From NCBI GenBank assembly GCA_024640485.1, contig JAHEEY010000344.1, positions 1-5,394 of the forward strand: DNA of 5,394 nucleotides. Direction: 5' to 3'. The notes under the pieces are model-generated. The model was given only the letters and a program-made list of their open reading frames with translations. It had not been told where the DNA came from and made no database searches. The stretch is from Chloroflexota bacterium. Lineage in GTDB: Bacteria > Chloroflexota > Anaerolineae > Promineifilales > Promineifilaceae. Both the position numbers and the translations under genes were made by a program. Positions 1-5,394 of the stretch are shown in pieces. Each line of letters opens with the position of its first letter. Position 1 is the first letter of the stretch.

Positions 1-97
1 TACCGCAGGCGGTGCCCAAGAGGAGCATTGTCAAGGTCAGCAGAAGCAGGTGTGCCTGGTACGCGGCAGTTCGTGTTCGTTTCATTCGATTACTCAT
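1..97 (-). CDS. N-terminus of a probable lipoprotein, third gene of the ABC operon (cut by left edge)
   Basis: Only 32 codons are visible. The start ATG (97-95) overlaps the permease stop in an 8-base ATGAGTAA arrangement, with a GAGG ribosome-binding element at 110-107, 9 bases upstream. A second in-frame ATG at 85-83 has no visible Shine-Dalgarno. The peptide is a textbook export signal: a basic n-region (residues 4-9, with R, K, R and R), a hydrophobic core at 17-27 (LLLLTLTMLLL), then GTAC-G with Cys31 as the candidate lipidated residue. The lipobox is imperfect because position -3 is Gly rather than Leu. The mature domain is off the window, so function cannot be read. FtsX-type permease/ATPase pairs are often followed by a lipocalin-like AttH/CrtC-type protein or by a periplasmic adaptor. 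Either would fit, but this is inference from operon context only. Confidence 0.72.
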   Translation of the reverse strand, partial: MSNRMKRTRTAAYQAHLLLLTLTMLLLGTACG

Positions 98-2708
98 TGC
101 GCATCGCCTCAGCCGCCGCCTTCCGGCTCAGCTGCCAGGTAGGAATGATCCCGGCGATGACAGCGGCTAAGATGGCCACCAGCATACCCTGGGCAAAGGG
201 CCAGAACTCCATATGCAGCTGCAGAGTCCAGCCGAAAGCGCGGCGATTGATGATGAAGATTAAGATAAGCGCCAGGACCAGGCCCACCGGCATGGCGATG
301 ATGCCGGCTGCCGCGCCCAGTAAACCGCTCTCCAACAGGACCATTTGCCACAATTGGCGAATCGTCAGTCCCACTGCTCGCAGAATACCAAAGTCACGCC
401 GCTTATCCATCTGGAGAGACAGCAGGGCGCTGAAAACGCCCACAAAGGCCACCAGCGTGGTCAGCAGCTGCATGGCGCCGGTAATGGCAAAGGTGCGGTC
501 GAAAATTGCCAGTGCATCAGCTCTCAAGCCGGCGTTGGGCCGGACTAGCAGCGGCTGGATAGCGGACAGCCGGTCGCCCAGCTCGCGTGACAATTCGTCC
601 GCGTTGACTCCCGGCTCAAGCCTGAGGGCGGCAGCGCCGATGGAATCATCATCCCAATAGGAGCGGTAGAGAGAACGGGCCATCAAGGCCGTACCCTGGC
701 TGGAGCTGTAATCGTAATAGACGCCTACCACCGGGAACTCAATGTCTCCTTGAGGAGTAGAAATGATCACGCTTGCCTGTCTGCGGCTGATCCCCTGCCG
801 GTTGGCCAATGGCTCGGAGACCAGCACGGCGCCGTTGACCATTTCTTCCCAGACGCGCTCAGGATCGACGGACACCCATTGATAGACCCGCTCGGTGCCG
901 ATGGTGGGATTAAACACGTTGGAGAGCACCAGAGGGCCGTCGGAAGATTCAACCTGGACAGACCGGAAGCTGTCCACCCTGGATACCCCAGGCCACGACT
1001 CAAGCTGGCGCAGGACTTCCGGATCGATGATCCCGGATGTGCCGGAGCCGCCGGCGGTAGGAGGGGAGACGTAAACATCACCGCGAACTGACTGGGCCAG
1101 CCACACTTCAACCGTGTTGCGAAAGCTGCCGATCATCAGGCTGACCCCGATGGTGACCGACACCGCGATCATCAGGGCGGCGACGGCGACAGAGGTGCGG
1201 CTCAAGGATCGGATGACGTTTCTGGGAGCCATGCGTCCCAACGCGCCCATCAGACGGCTGCTGAGCGGTAGAATTGCTCGCATCATCAGCGCTGTCAGCC
1301 GCGGTGTGACCATGGCGAAGCCGATGATCGCCGCAAAGGTGCCGGCAAAACTGATCAGGAGGCTGTCGGTAGGAATGAGCAGTGCCGCCAGGCCGGCAAT
1401 AGTTAACAGCACCCCGGCTTGTGCCGCCTTCAGCACCACCGCGCTGGCCTTGTCCTCCAGACCGGAGCGGGACATCGCTACCCGGGGAGGGACCGAGGCG
1501 GCTTCCCATGCCGGCGGTGCGGCTGCCAATGCCGTGGCGATCACCCCTAACAGGCCCCCTTTGAGCAGGCTGCTGATTGGGACGGCCACATCGCGAACCG
1601 TGAGAACGAAATAGAGATCATTGATAGTCTGGCTCACCAATTGGACGGCACCCTGTCCCAGGATGGTTCCCAGCAGCAGCCCGGCAGCGGTGCCGATCAC
1701 ACCAGCCAACAGCGCTTCGACGATGACCAGCGTGAACAACTCAGAGCGGGTGACGCCTAGGGCACGAAGGGTGCCGAACAGCCCCCGGCGCTGCACCACT
1801 GAGAAAGTCATGCTGTTGTAAATGAGGAATACGCCCACCAACAAGGCCAGCAGACTCAGGGCGGTGAGGTTGGTGCGAAAAGCGGCGGTCATCTGCGCCA
1901 TGGTGCCCGACCGGGAAGCTATCTCCATTAGCTGGGTCCCTTGGGGAAGCATACTGCTGACGCTGGCGGCCAGCGCCCGGTTCTCCTCAGGCAAGATGAG
2001 ATCGATCCGATCCAATACGCCCAGCCGCCCGGTCAGTTCTTGGGCAGTCGCTAAATCCGACAGGATGATCCCTTCTAAAGCCCGGCTGCTGGATGCGTCC
2101 GTGGGCTCCAGCAAGCCGACAATGATCGCCTGCCGCTCTTGCCCAGCCACCGTCAAGCTGATGCGGGTTCCCGTCTCCACGCCGTACCGATCTGCCAATG
2201 TGGTAGAGATGAGGATGCCGCCCGGTGTGGTCAGCAGAGGCAGCAGGCCATTCCCGGCGCTCCCCATCATACCGCCGTCAGTGGGGAGGTAGCTGCGGAA
2301 AGGCGCTTCGGCAAACGGGTCGACGCCCAACAGCTGCAGTGCCCGTCCGCCCAGCGCTGGCGAGCTGGCGATATCGCTGACCACTGGGGCTGAGGCGGCC
2401 TGGACACCCTGGCGGCGCAGATTCGTATAGATGCGCTCTTCAATGCCGGTTGGCCCACCGATAATCTGGTGAGTGGCCTTGCCCACGACCATGTCGGTAC
2501 TTAAATCAAAGGCCCGCGATGCGCTGGCGTTAGCCAGGTCGATGGCCACCACCACGGACACACCCAACATGATACCCACCATCATCAATATGGTCTGCCA
2601 GGGGTGCCGCATCAAATAGCGCCGTCCGAAATTGACCAGTGACTTCGGCAGCAGCCTTCTAGTGCCTGTGGTGAGCTGTACGGCAGAGTCAGCCGCTTGT
2701 GCTGGCAT
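90..2708 (-). CDS. FtsX/MacB-like ABC transporter permease, large two-module type (YbbP-like)
   Basis: An 872-residue inner-membrane permease, expected to work as a dimer with the ATPase encoded just upstream. About ten membrane segments are seen, near residues 38-58, 280-302, 322-349, 378-398, 427-446, 449-468, 503-527, 742-766, 788-820 and 837-858. Two large extracytoplasmic domains (about 60-277 and 530-740) match MacB periplasmic core-like modules. Each is followed by an FtsX membrane module, and the FtsX signature is duplicated: RRGLFGTLRALGVT at 307-320 and RRDFGILRAVGLT at 770-782. This is the 10-TM plan of E. coli YbbP rather than 4-TM MacB or LolC/E. The start is supported by GGAGG 8 bases upstream, and it overlaps the ATPase gene by 20 bases. 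Family members move lipids, lipoproteins, peptides or toxic amphiphiles, or act as mechanotransmitters. The substrate here cannot be deduced. The frame is intact with no missing module. Confidence 0.93.
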   Translation of the reverse strand: MPAQAADSAVQLTTGTRRLLPKSLVNFGRRYLMRHPWQTILMMVGIMLGVSVVVAIDLANASASRAFDLSTDMVVGKATHQIIGGPTGIEERIYTNLRRQGVQAASAPVVSDIASSPALGGRALQLLGVDPFAEAPFRSYLPTDGGMMGSAGNGLLPLLTTPGGILISTTLADRYGVETGTRISLTVAGQERQAIIVGLLEPTDASSSRALEGIILSDLATAQELTGRLGVLDRIDLILPEENRALAASVSSMLPQGTQLMEIASRSGTMAQMTAAFRTNLTALSLLALLVGVFLIYNSMTFSVVQRRGLFGTLRALGVTRSELFTLVIVEALLAGVIGTAAGLLLGTILGQGAVQLVSQTINDLYFVLTVRDVAVPISSLLKGGLLGVIATALAAAPPAWEAASVPPRVAMSRSGLEDKASAVVLKAAQAGVLLTIAGLAALLIPTDSLLISFAGTFAAIIGFAMVTPRLTALMMRAILPLSSRLMGALGRMAPRNVIRSLSRTSVAVAALMIAVSVTIGVSLMIGSFRNTVEVWLAQSVRGDVYVSPPTAGGSGTSGIIDPEVLRQLESWPGVSRVDSFRSVQVESSDGPLVLSNVFNPTIGTERVYQWVSVDPERVWEEMVNGAVLVSEPLANRQGISRRQASVIISTPQGDIEFPVVGVYYDYSSSQGTALMARSLYRSYWDDDSIGAAALRLEPGVNADELSRELGDRLSAIQPLLVRPNAGLRADALAIFDRTFAITGAMQLLTTLVAFVGVFSALLSLQMDKRRDFGILRAVGLTIRQLWQMVLLESGLLGAAAGIIAMPVGLVLALILIFIINRRAFGWTLQLHMEFWPFAQGMLVAILAAVIAGIIPTWQLSRKAAAEAMRNE

Positions 2709-3453
2709 CAGCAGTGCCTCCGCGGGTGGCTTGGGCCAGGGTGACCAGGGCGGTTTTCTTAAACGGGGCTAGATGGCCGTTCTGAAGCTGGAAGACCCGG
2801 TCAGCGATACCGGCGGCTTCTCTGCTGTGTGTGACCATGATCAGGTTTCGACCGGATTTGCGCGTCAGTCTGTCCAGCAGCGCCAAAACCTGCCTGCCCG
2901 TGTCGGCGTCCAAATTACCGGTGGGCTCGTCAGCCAGGACCAGATAGGGGTCGTGAACTAGGGCGCGGGCAATGGCAATGCGCTGCTGCTCGCCGCCTGA
3001 CAGACGATCAGGGTAGCTGTTCTTGCGGTTCAGCAGTCCCACTTCTTCCAAAAGCGGCTCCGCCCTTTTCTGAAGCTGGCTGTTCTTGACACCGCTTAGT
3101 TCCAGCGGCAGGATGACGTTTTCCCATACGGTTAAGGTGGGAATGAGATTGAAGAATTGGAAAATGACCCCGATATTGTGACGGCGAAACAATGTGCGCT
3201 GCCGTTCATTGAAAGCGGTTACGTCGCTGCCGTTTACCCAAACCGAGCCGCTGTCGGCTAAATCAATACCGCTGATGAGATTGAGCAGGGTGCTTTTGCC
3301 GCTGCCGCTTCTGCCAAGGATAGCGATGGACTCGCCTTGTGAAAAAGCTGCCTTCGCGCCTTGAAGGACGGGGCGTTGTTGGCCGCCTTCACTGTAGCTT
3401 TTGCTGAGATTATCGAGTCTGATGAACTCGTTTGAGCTGGTTGAATCGTTCAT
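2689..3453 (-). CDS. ABC transporter ATP-binding protein, LolD/MacB/YbbA type
   Basis: A 254-residue cytoplasmic ATPase that powers the adjacent permease. All catalytic elements are present: Walker A GRSGSGKST at 47-55, Q-loop Gln99 in IFQFFNLIP, the signature LSGGEQQR at 151-158, Walker B LVLADEP at 171-177 with catalytic Glu176, the D-loop NLD at 180-182, and the switch His209 in MVTHS. The IFQFFNLIPTLTVWENV stretch and DEPTGNLD are characteristic of the LolD/MacB (MJ0796-like) subfamily that pairs with FtsX-fold permeases. Length is slightly above the usual 220-235 because of a roughly 25-residue polar C-terminal tail. The start ATG (3453-3451) has only a weak AAGG 12 bases upstream. No good alternative start exists, since Walker A and the N-terminal A-loop region (Tyr20) need this N-terminus. 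It is the first gene of a three-gene operon, with a promoter at 3515-3542. Confidence 0.95.
   Translation of the reverse strand: MNDSTSSNEFIRLDNLSKSYSEGGQQRPVLQGAKAAFSQGESIAILGRSGSGKSTLLNLISGIDLADSGSVWVNGSDVTAFNERQRTLFRRHNIGVIFQFFNLIPTLTVWENVILPLELSGVKNSQLQKRAEPLLEEVGLLNRKNSYPDRLSGGEQQRIAIARALVHDPYLVLADEPTGNLDADTGRQVLALLDRLTRKSGRNLIMVTHSREAAGIADRVFQLQNGHLAPFKKTALVTLAQATRGGTADASTSG
2717..2721 (-). promoter_or_regulatory. Shine-Dalgarno GGAGG for the permease
   Basis: The minus strand reads GGAGG here, 8 bases before the ATG at 2708-2706. It lies inside the last codons of the ATPase gene and fixes the permease start despite the 20-base gene overlap. This is typical of translational coupling. 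Confidence 0.75.
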
Positions 3454-3492
3454 GCCATTCGCGTGCCTTGAATCCTGGAAAATATGTTCCCA

Positions 3493-3506
3493 TCAGCATT
3501 TGCTGA
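3493..3506. promoter_or_regulatory. Perfect 6-bp-arm dyad at the predicted transcription start of the ABC operon
   Basis: TCAGCA, a 2-base spacer, then TGCTGA. The predicted start point (about 3507-3508) sits at the edge of this dyad, which covers roughly +1 to +15. That is a classic place for a repressor operator. The half-site does not match a regulator I recognise, and chance occurrence is possible. Confidence 0.35.
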
Positions 3507-3514
3507 CCTGCATA

Positions 3515-3542
3515 ATTGTACCATGCGAAGGTGCATTGTCCA
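3515..3542 (-). promoter_or_regulatory. Sigma70-type promoter of the ABC operon
   Basis: On the minus strand, the -35 is TGGACA (3542-3537, one mismatch to TTGACA). A 16-base spacer follows, then the -10 TACAAT (3520-3515, one mismatch to TATAAT), with TGG directly before it as an extended -10. Transcription should start near 3507-3508, giving a 5' leader of about 55 bases before the ATPase ATG at 3453. The region upstream of the -35 is AT-rich. The tRNA transcript is stopped before this point by the terminator at 3696-3732, so the operon needs its own promoter. Confidence 0.7.
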
Positions 3543-3553
3543 TATATTGTCCA
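3535..3553. repeat. Tandem 8-bp direct repeat with 11-bp period over the -35 (candidate operator)
   Basis: ATTGTCCA occurs exactly twice on the plus strand, at 3535-3542 and 3546-3553, separated by 3 bases (ATTGTCCATATATTGTCCA). One copy contains the -35 hexamer and the other lies immediately upstream of it. Two same-direction half-sites one helical turn apart are the usual site layout for OmpR/PhoB-type response regulators. The regulator is not in the window, so its family is inference. Confidence 0.45.
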
Positions 3554-3564
3554 ATTAATGTTAG

Positions 3565-3574
3565 TAAACGTTTA
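3565..3574. promoter_or_regulatory. CG-centred 10-bp palindrome upstream of the ABC promoter
   Basis: TAAACGTTTA is a perfect palindrome centred on CG, about 22 bases upstream of the -35. AAACGTTT cores are common in operators of LacI-family regulators. The flanks (AG before, GG after) do not complete a full catabolite-response consensus. Such a short palindrome could arise by chance in AT-rich DNA. Confidence 0.25.
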
Positions 3575-3600
3575 GGTTGGATACTCTTTGTGGGAAAATG

Positions 3601-3695
3601 ATGGCTTATCTGCTGGTACGCGCTTTCTGAGACCTAAGAGTCTGCAAAGCCATGTGACCGAAGAGGTTCAAAAGAGGATCTGGTCACCACTGCTG
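3601..3695. other. Non-coding spacer between tRNA terminator and ABC control region, with small repeats
   Basis: I see no convincing gene here. It holds an inverted pair GTGACC (3654-3659) and GGTCAC (3682-3687). Between them is a near-direct repeat, AAGAGGTTC (3661-3669) and AAGAGGATC (3672-3680), with an 11-base period and one mismatch. The arms are too far apart for a strong hairpin and no T-tract follows, so this is not a terminator. A protein-binding site is possible but unproven. Confidence 0.4.
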
Positions 3696-3732
3696 AAAAC
3701 AAAAACTGCTCCACGGTTGGGCGGAGCAGTTT
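3696..3732 (-). terminator. Intrinsic terminator downstream of tRNA-Arg
   Basis: On the minus strand, AAACTGCTCC (3732-3723) pairs perfectly with GGAGCAGTTT (3712-3703). A further C-G and a G-U pair can form at the loop, which reads GCCCAACCGT. The hairpin runs directly into TTTTTGTTTT (3705-3696). It begins 12 bases after the tRNA 3' end. There is no T-tract on the plus strand, so it acts in the minus direction only and ends the tRNA transcript before the ABC operon promoter. Confidence 0.9.
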
Positions 3733-3744
3733 GCAGTAGCGGTG

Positions 3745-3816
3745 TGCCCCTGCCAGGACTCGAACCTGGGCTTTCGGCTTCGGAGGCCGACACTCTATCC
3801 TCTGAGCTACAGGGGC
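3745..3816 (-). tRNA. tRNA-Arg (anticodon CCG, reads CGG)
   Basis: A full 72-base cloverleaf on the minus strand. The acceptor stem is GCCCCTG (3816-3810) paired with CAGGGGC (3752-3746). The D-arm is GCTC/GAGT with one G-U pair and loop AGAGGATA. The anticodon stem is TCGGC/GCCGA with loop CTCCGAA, giving anticodon CCG at 3783-3781. The variable loop is 4 bases and the T-arm is CCAGG-TTCGAGT-CCTGG. The discriminator base is A, as often seen outside Enterobacteria for tRNA-Arg. The 3' CCA is not encoded (CACC follows), so the cell must add it with a nucleotidyltransferase. All stems pair, so the gene should be functional. It has its own promoter and terminator and is a single-gene unit. Confidence 0.97.
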
Positions 3817-3829
3817 AAACAACGTCTCT

Positions 3830-3858
3830 ATTTTCCCATTGGCAGGGTCAAAAGTCAA
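3830..3858 (-). promoter_or_regulatory. Probable promoter of tRNA-Arg
   Basis: On the minus strand, TTGACT (3858-3853, five of six to the -35 consensus) is followed by a 17-base spacer and GAAAAT (3835-3830, four of six to the -10). Transcription would start near 3823, about 7 bases before the mature tRNA 5' end. That leaves a short leader for RNase P to remove. Position supports it more than the weak -10 does. Confidence 0.55.
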
Positions 3859-3879
3859 ATTAGCCGCAGCGGTCCTGGG

Positions 3880-3907
3880 TTGACGCGGTCACAGCCGCCG
3901 GTACAAT
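3880..3907 (+). promoter_or_regulatory. Promoter of the GT-C glycosyltransferase gene
   Basis: TTGACG (3880-3885), a 16-base spacer and TACAAT (3902-3907) on the plus strand, each hexamer one mismatch from consensus. The predicted transcription start is about 3913-3915, only 2-4 bases before the ATG at 3917. The mRNA would therefore be leaderless or nearly so. It has the same spacer length and the same -10 as the ABC operon promoter. Confidence 0.7.
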
Positions 3908-3916
3908 GAAAACGCC

Positions 3917-5394
3917 ATGATTAATCACCATTCAGACCGTAGAACCACGATTGTACTAGTTGGCGCCAGCCTGTTTGCTTACGGCGGCATGGTATGGAAC
4001 TTGTGGCAGCGCATTGTCGATTCAACGTCTGTTTCCCTGCTGTCCGCGATCGGCTGGTACGCAGCCGCATTTGCTGTTTTTGTGGGCATGATTTTCTGGG
4101 TGGAGCGGAAACCGGCCATTTCCCTTCACTGGATCTGGTGGCCGGCACTGGTTTTCCGGCTGATCTTTCTGCTGACGGAGCCGGTTCTGTCCGATGATGT
4201 CTACCGCTATCTCTGGGATGGTCACTTGCTGGGAAACGGCGTCAGCCCATATGCGCACATCATTCAGGCGCCGGAGCTTGATTATCTAGCATTGCCGCTG
4301 CGCGATTTGGTCAACCACAGCTGGATGGCCACCCCATACATGCCGGCGGCACAGGCGCTCTTCGGGATTCTGGGGCTGATTTTCCCAAAAGACCCCACCT
4401 ATATGCAGTTGGCCATGATATGCATTGATATGGCGGCTGCCTGGATACTGGTGAAGCTGCTTGCCCTGGTGCGCTTGCCTCGCCGCCGGGTCATGCTCTA
4501 CTTGTGGAATCCTCTGGTAATCGTTGAAGTCGCCCATGGGGCCCATATTGACGCCTGGATGAATCTGCTGGCAGTCGCTGCCCTCTACTTCACCTTCCAG
4601 AACCGGCATCGGTTCGCCGCTCTCGGTGGGCCGTTGATGCTGGCATCAGCCACGCTGACCAAGCTCATCCCAATCCTGCTGCTGCCGGTGCTCTTCTGGC
4701 AGTGGCGCGGGCGCCAGAGGCTGCTCTATGCCGCCCTGACGCTGTTTCTGTTGATTCCCTTTGGTCTGTGGTCAGGTTGGGGTTTGCGCGGCCCCTTGGA
4801 CGGCACCGGGCTGTTTGGGGCGCTGCGTATCTACGCGGCACGCTGGCAGTTCAACGGCGGCCTGTTCCCATGGCTGGAGAAGCTGGCTGCCCTGCTGAGA
4901 TTCCAGTCACCTTCGCTGGTGGCAAAAGCCACAGCCCTAACAGGGATGATAATTGTGATGTTAATGGTATTCTTGTCAGCACGCGGCCCGATTTCCAATC
5001 GGCAAGGTCTCCGAATGTCGACCCTGCCTCTAATGGCTTATCTGCTGTTGGCGCCCACAGTTCATCCCTGGTATGCGCTCATCCTGATGATCCTGGTGCC
5101 TTTCCTATCCCCAGCTGAGGATGAACCGCCAATGTCCTGGCTGCATCTGCTGCCCTGGATTTATCTCAGCGGCGCGCTCATTCTGTCGTACACTGCCTAT
5201 CTAGATCCGCAGCGCTTTCAGGAGCGCCCATGGGTAAGTCTGGTCGAGTGGCTGCCGACCTTGCTCCTGTTGATGCTCTCTTGGCGCATGGCTGGCAAGA
5301 TCGGCCGAGACTCTTTCGGCGATCCGTTGGTCCGGAAGAGGATCGTCGTCTCGATTACCATCCCGGAACTCGGCAGCGGACCTTTCGGGCAGGA
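3917..5394 (+). CDS. Polytopic GT-C glycosyltransferase, GT87/mannosyltransferase-like (runs off right edge)
   Basis: At least 492 codons, open to the window end. The protein is strongly hydrophobic with about 11-13 membrane segments, for example near residues 10-30, 40-61, 70-88, 160-183, 211-227, 233-262, 268-288, 332-355, 368-398, 406-425 and 440-456. GT-C enzymes use polyprenyl-phosphate sugars to glycosylate lipids or glycans on the outer face of the membrane. Family marks are the first-loop acidic motif LSDDVYRYLWDG at 91-102 (Asp93/Asp94 as likely metal or catalytic residues) followed by GVSPY, PYMPAAQ at 140-146, WNPLVIVEVAHGAHIDAW at 197-214, and APTVHPWYAL at 379-388. Sugar and acceptor cannot be told. 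The start is ATG 3917. No Shine-Dalgarno is present, but a promoter ends just upstream. The next in-frame ATG (Met25) would cut into the first membrane segment. After the last membrane segment, a basic tail of more than 30 residues (from about 457) stays open, with GC-rich third positions, so it looks coding. Confidence 0.85.
   Translation, partial: MINHHSDRRTTIVLVGASLFAYGGMVWNLWQRIVDSTSVSLLSAIGWYAAAFAVFVGMIFWVERKPAISLHWIWWPALVFRLIFLLTEPVLSDDVYRYLWDGHLLGNGVSPYAHIIQAPELDYLALPLRDLVNHSWMATPYMPAAQALFGILGLIFPKDPTYMQLAMICIDMAAAWILVKLLALVRLPRRRVMLYLWNPLVIVEVAHGAHIDAWMNLLAVAALYFTFQNRHRFAALGGPLMLASATLTKLIPILLLPVLFWQWRGRQRLLYAALTLFLLIPFGLWSGWGLRGPLDGTGLFGALRIYAARWQFNGGLFPWLEKLAALLRFQSPSLVAKATALTGMIIVMLMVFLSARGPISNRQGLRMSTLPLMAYLLLAPTVHPWYALILMILVPFLSPAEDEPPMSWLHLLPWIYLSGALILSYTAYLDPQRFQERPWVSLVEWLPTLLLLMLSWRMAGKIGRDSFGDPLVRKRIVVSITIPELGSGPFGQ

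Noticed and set aside
28..660. Long plus-strand open frame of about 210 codons opposite the permease
   Set aside because: Basic, low-complexity translation with no motif, antisense to an intact permease. Other plus-strand frames up to 2393 are rejected for the same reason.
3450..3458. ATGGCATGA mini-ORF touching the ATPase ATG
   Set aside because: Two codons and a stop is too short to support as a functional leader.
3565..3574. CcpA-type catabolite-response site
   Set aside because: The core fits but the outer positions on both flanks do not. It is kept only as a generic palindrome.
3745..3816. tRNA-Arg as an attachment site for an integrated element
   Set aside because: I see no integrase and no second copy of the tRNA 3' end in the window. 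Both neighbours look like ordinary chromosomal genes.
3588..3863. Plus- and minus-strand open frames across the tRNA
   Set aside because: Both run through a complete tRNA gene and its terminator. The typical translated-tRNA peptide (RIECRPPKPKAQVRVLAG on the minus strand) marks them as artefacts.
4022..4609. Minus-strand open frames opposite the glycosyltransferase
   Set aside because: No motifs, polar low-quality translations, and antisense to a continuous membrane-protein frame with family motifs.
5230..5394. Plus-strand ATG with CAGGAG 5 bases upstream, open to the right edge, as a possible next gene
   Set aside because: It lies entirely within the glycosyltransferase in another frame, its third codon positions are AT-leaning, and the peptide is Arg-rich and shapeless. 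The glycosyltransferase frame keeps GC-rich third positions throughout.

Overview
The window is moderately GC-rich bacterial chromosomal DNA with tightly packed genes and no sign of mobile elements, CRISPR or phage. The large two-module FtsX-type permease, the near-leaderless start of a multipass glycosyltransferase and the tRNA gene lacking an encoded CCA are compatible with Chloroflexota or a similar deep-branching phylum. That placement is a guess from gene style; no marker gene is present.

Left part (1-3453, minus strand). This is a compact operon read from right to left. It encodes a LolD/MacB-type ABC ATPase (2689-3453), an 872-residue FtsX/YbbP-like permease (90-2708) and the first 32 codons of a probable lipoprotein that runs off the left edge (1-97). 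Successive genes overlap by 20 and 8 bases, so translational coupling is likely. ATPase and permease together should form an exporter or mechanotransmission complex acting on lipids, lipoproteins or envelope proteins. The lipoprotein may be its periplasmic or cell-surface partner.

Control region (3454-3744). The ABC operon has a convincing sigma70-type promoter (TGGACA, 16 bases, TACAAT with a TGG extension). It is surrounded by candidate operators: an 11-bp-period direct repeat over the -35, a dyad at the predicted transcription start, and a CG-centred palindrome upstream. Further right are a weak repeat cluster and a strong intrinsic terminator that ends the tRNA transcript.

Middle (3745-3916). 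A tRNA-Arg(CCG) gene lies on the minus strand with its own promoter. That promoter is back to back with a plus-strand promoter.

Right part (3917-5394, plus strand). A long open frame of at least 492 codons runs off the right edge. It encodes a polytopic GT-C-type glycosyltransferase of the GT87/mannosyltransferase-like group. Its start codon lies only a few bases after the predicted transcription start.

No clearly new system is visible. The parts most worth following up are the layered operators in front of the ABC operon, the near-leaderless glycosyltransferase with an open soluble tail, and the truncated lipoprotein.
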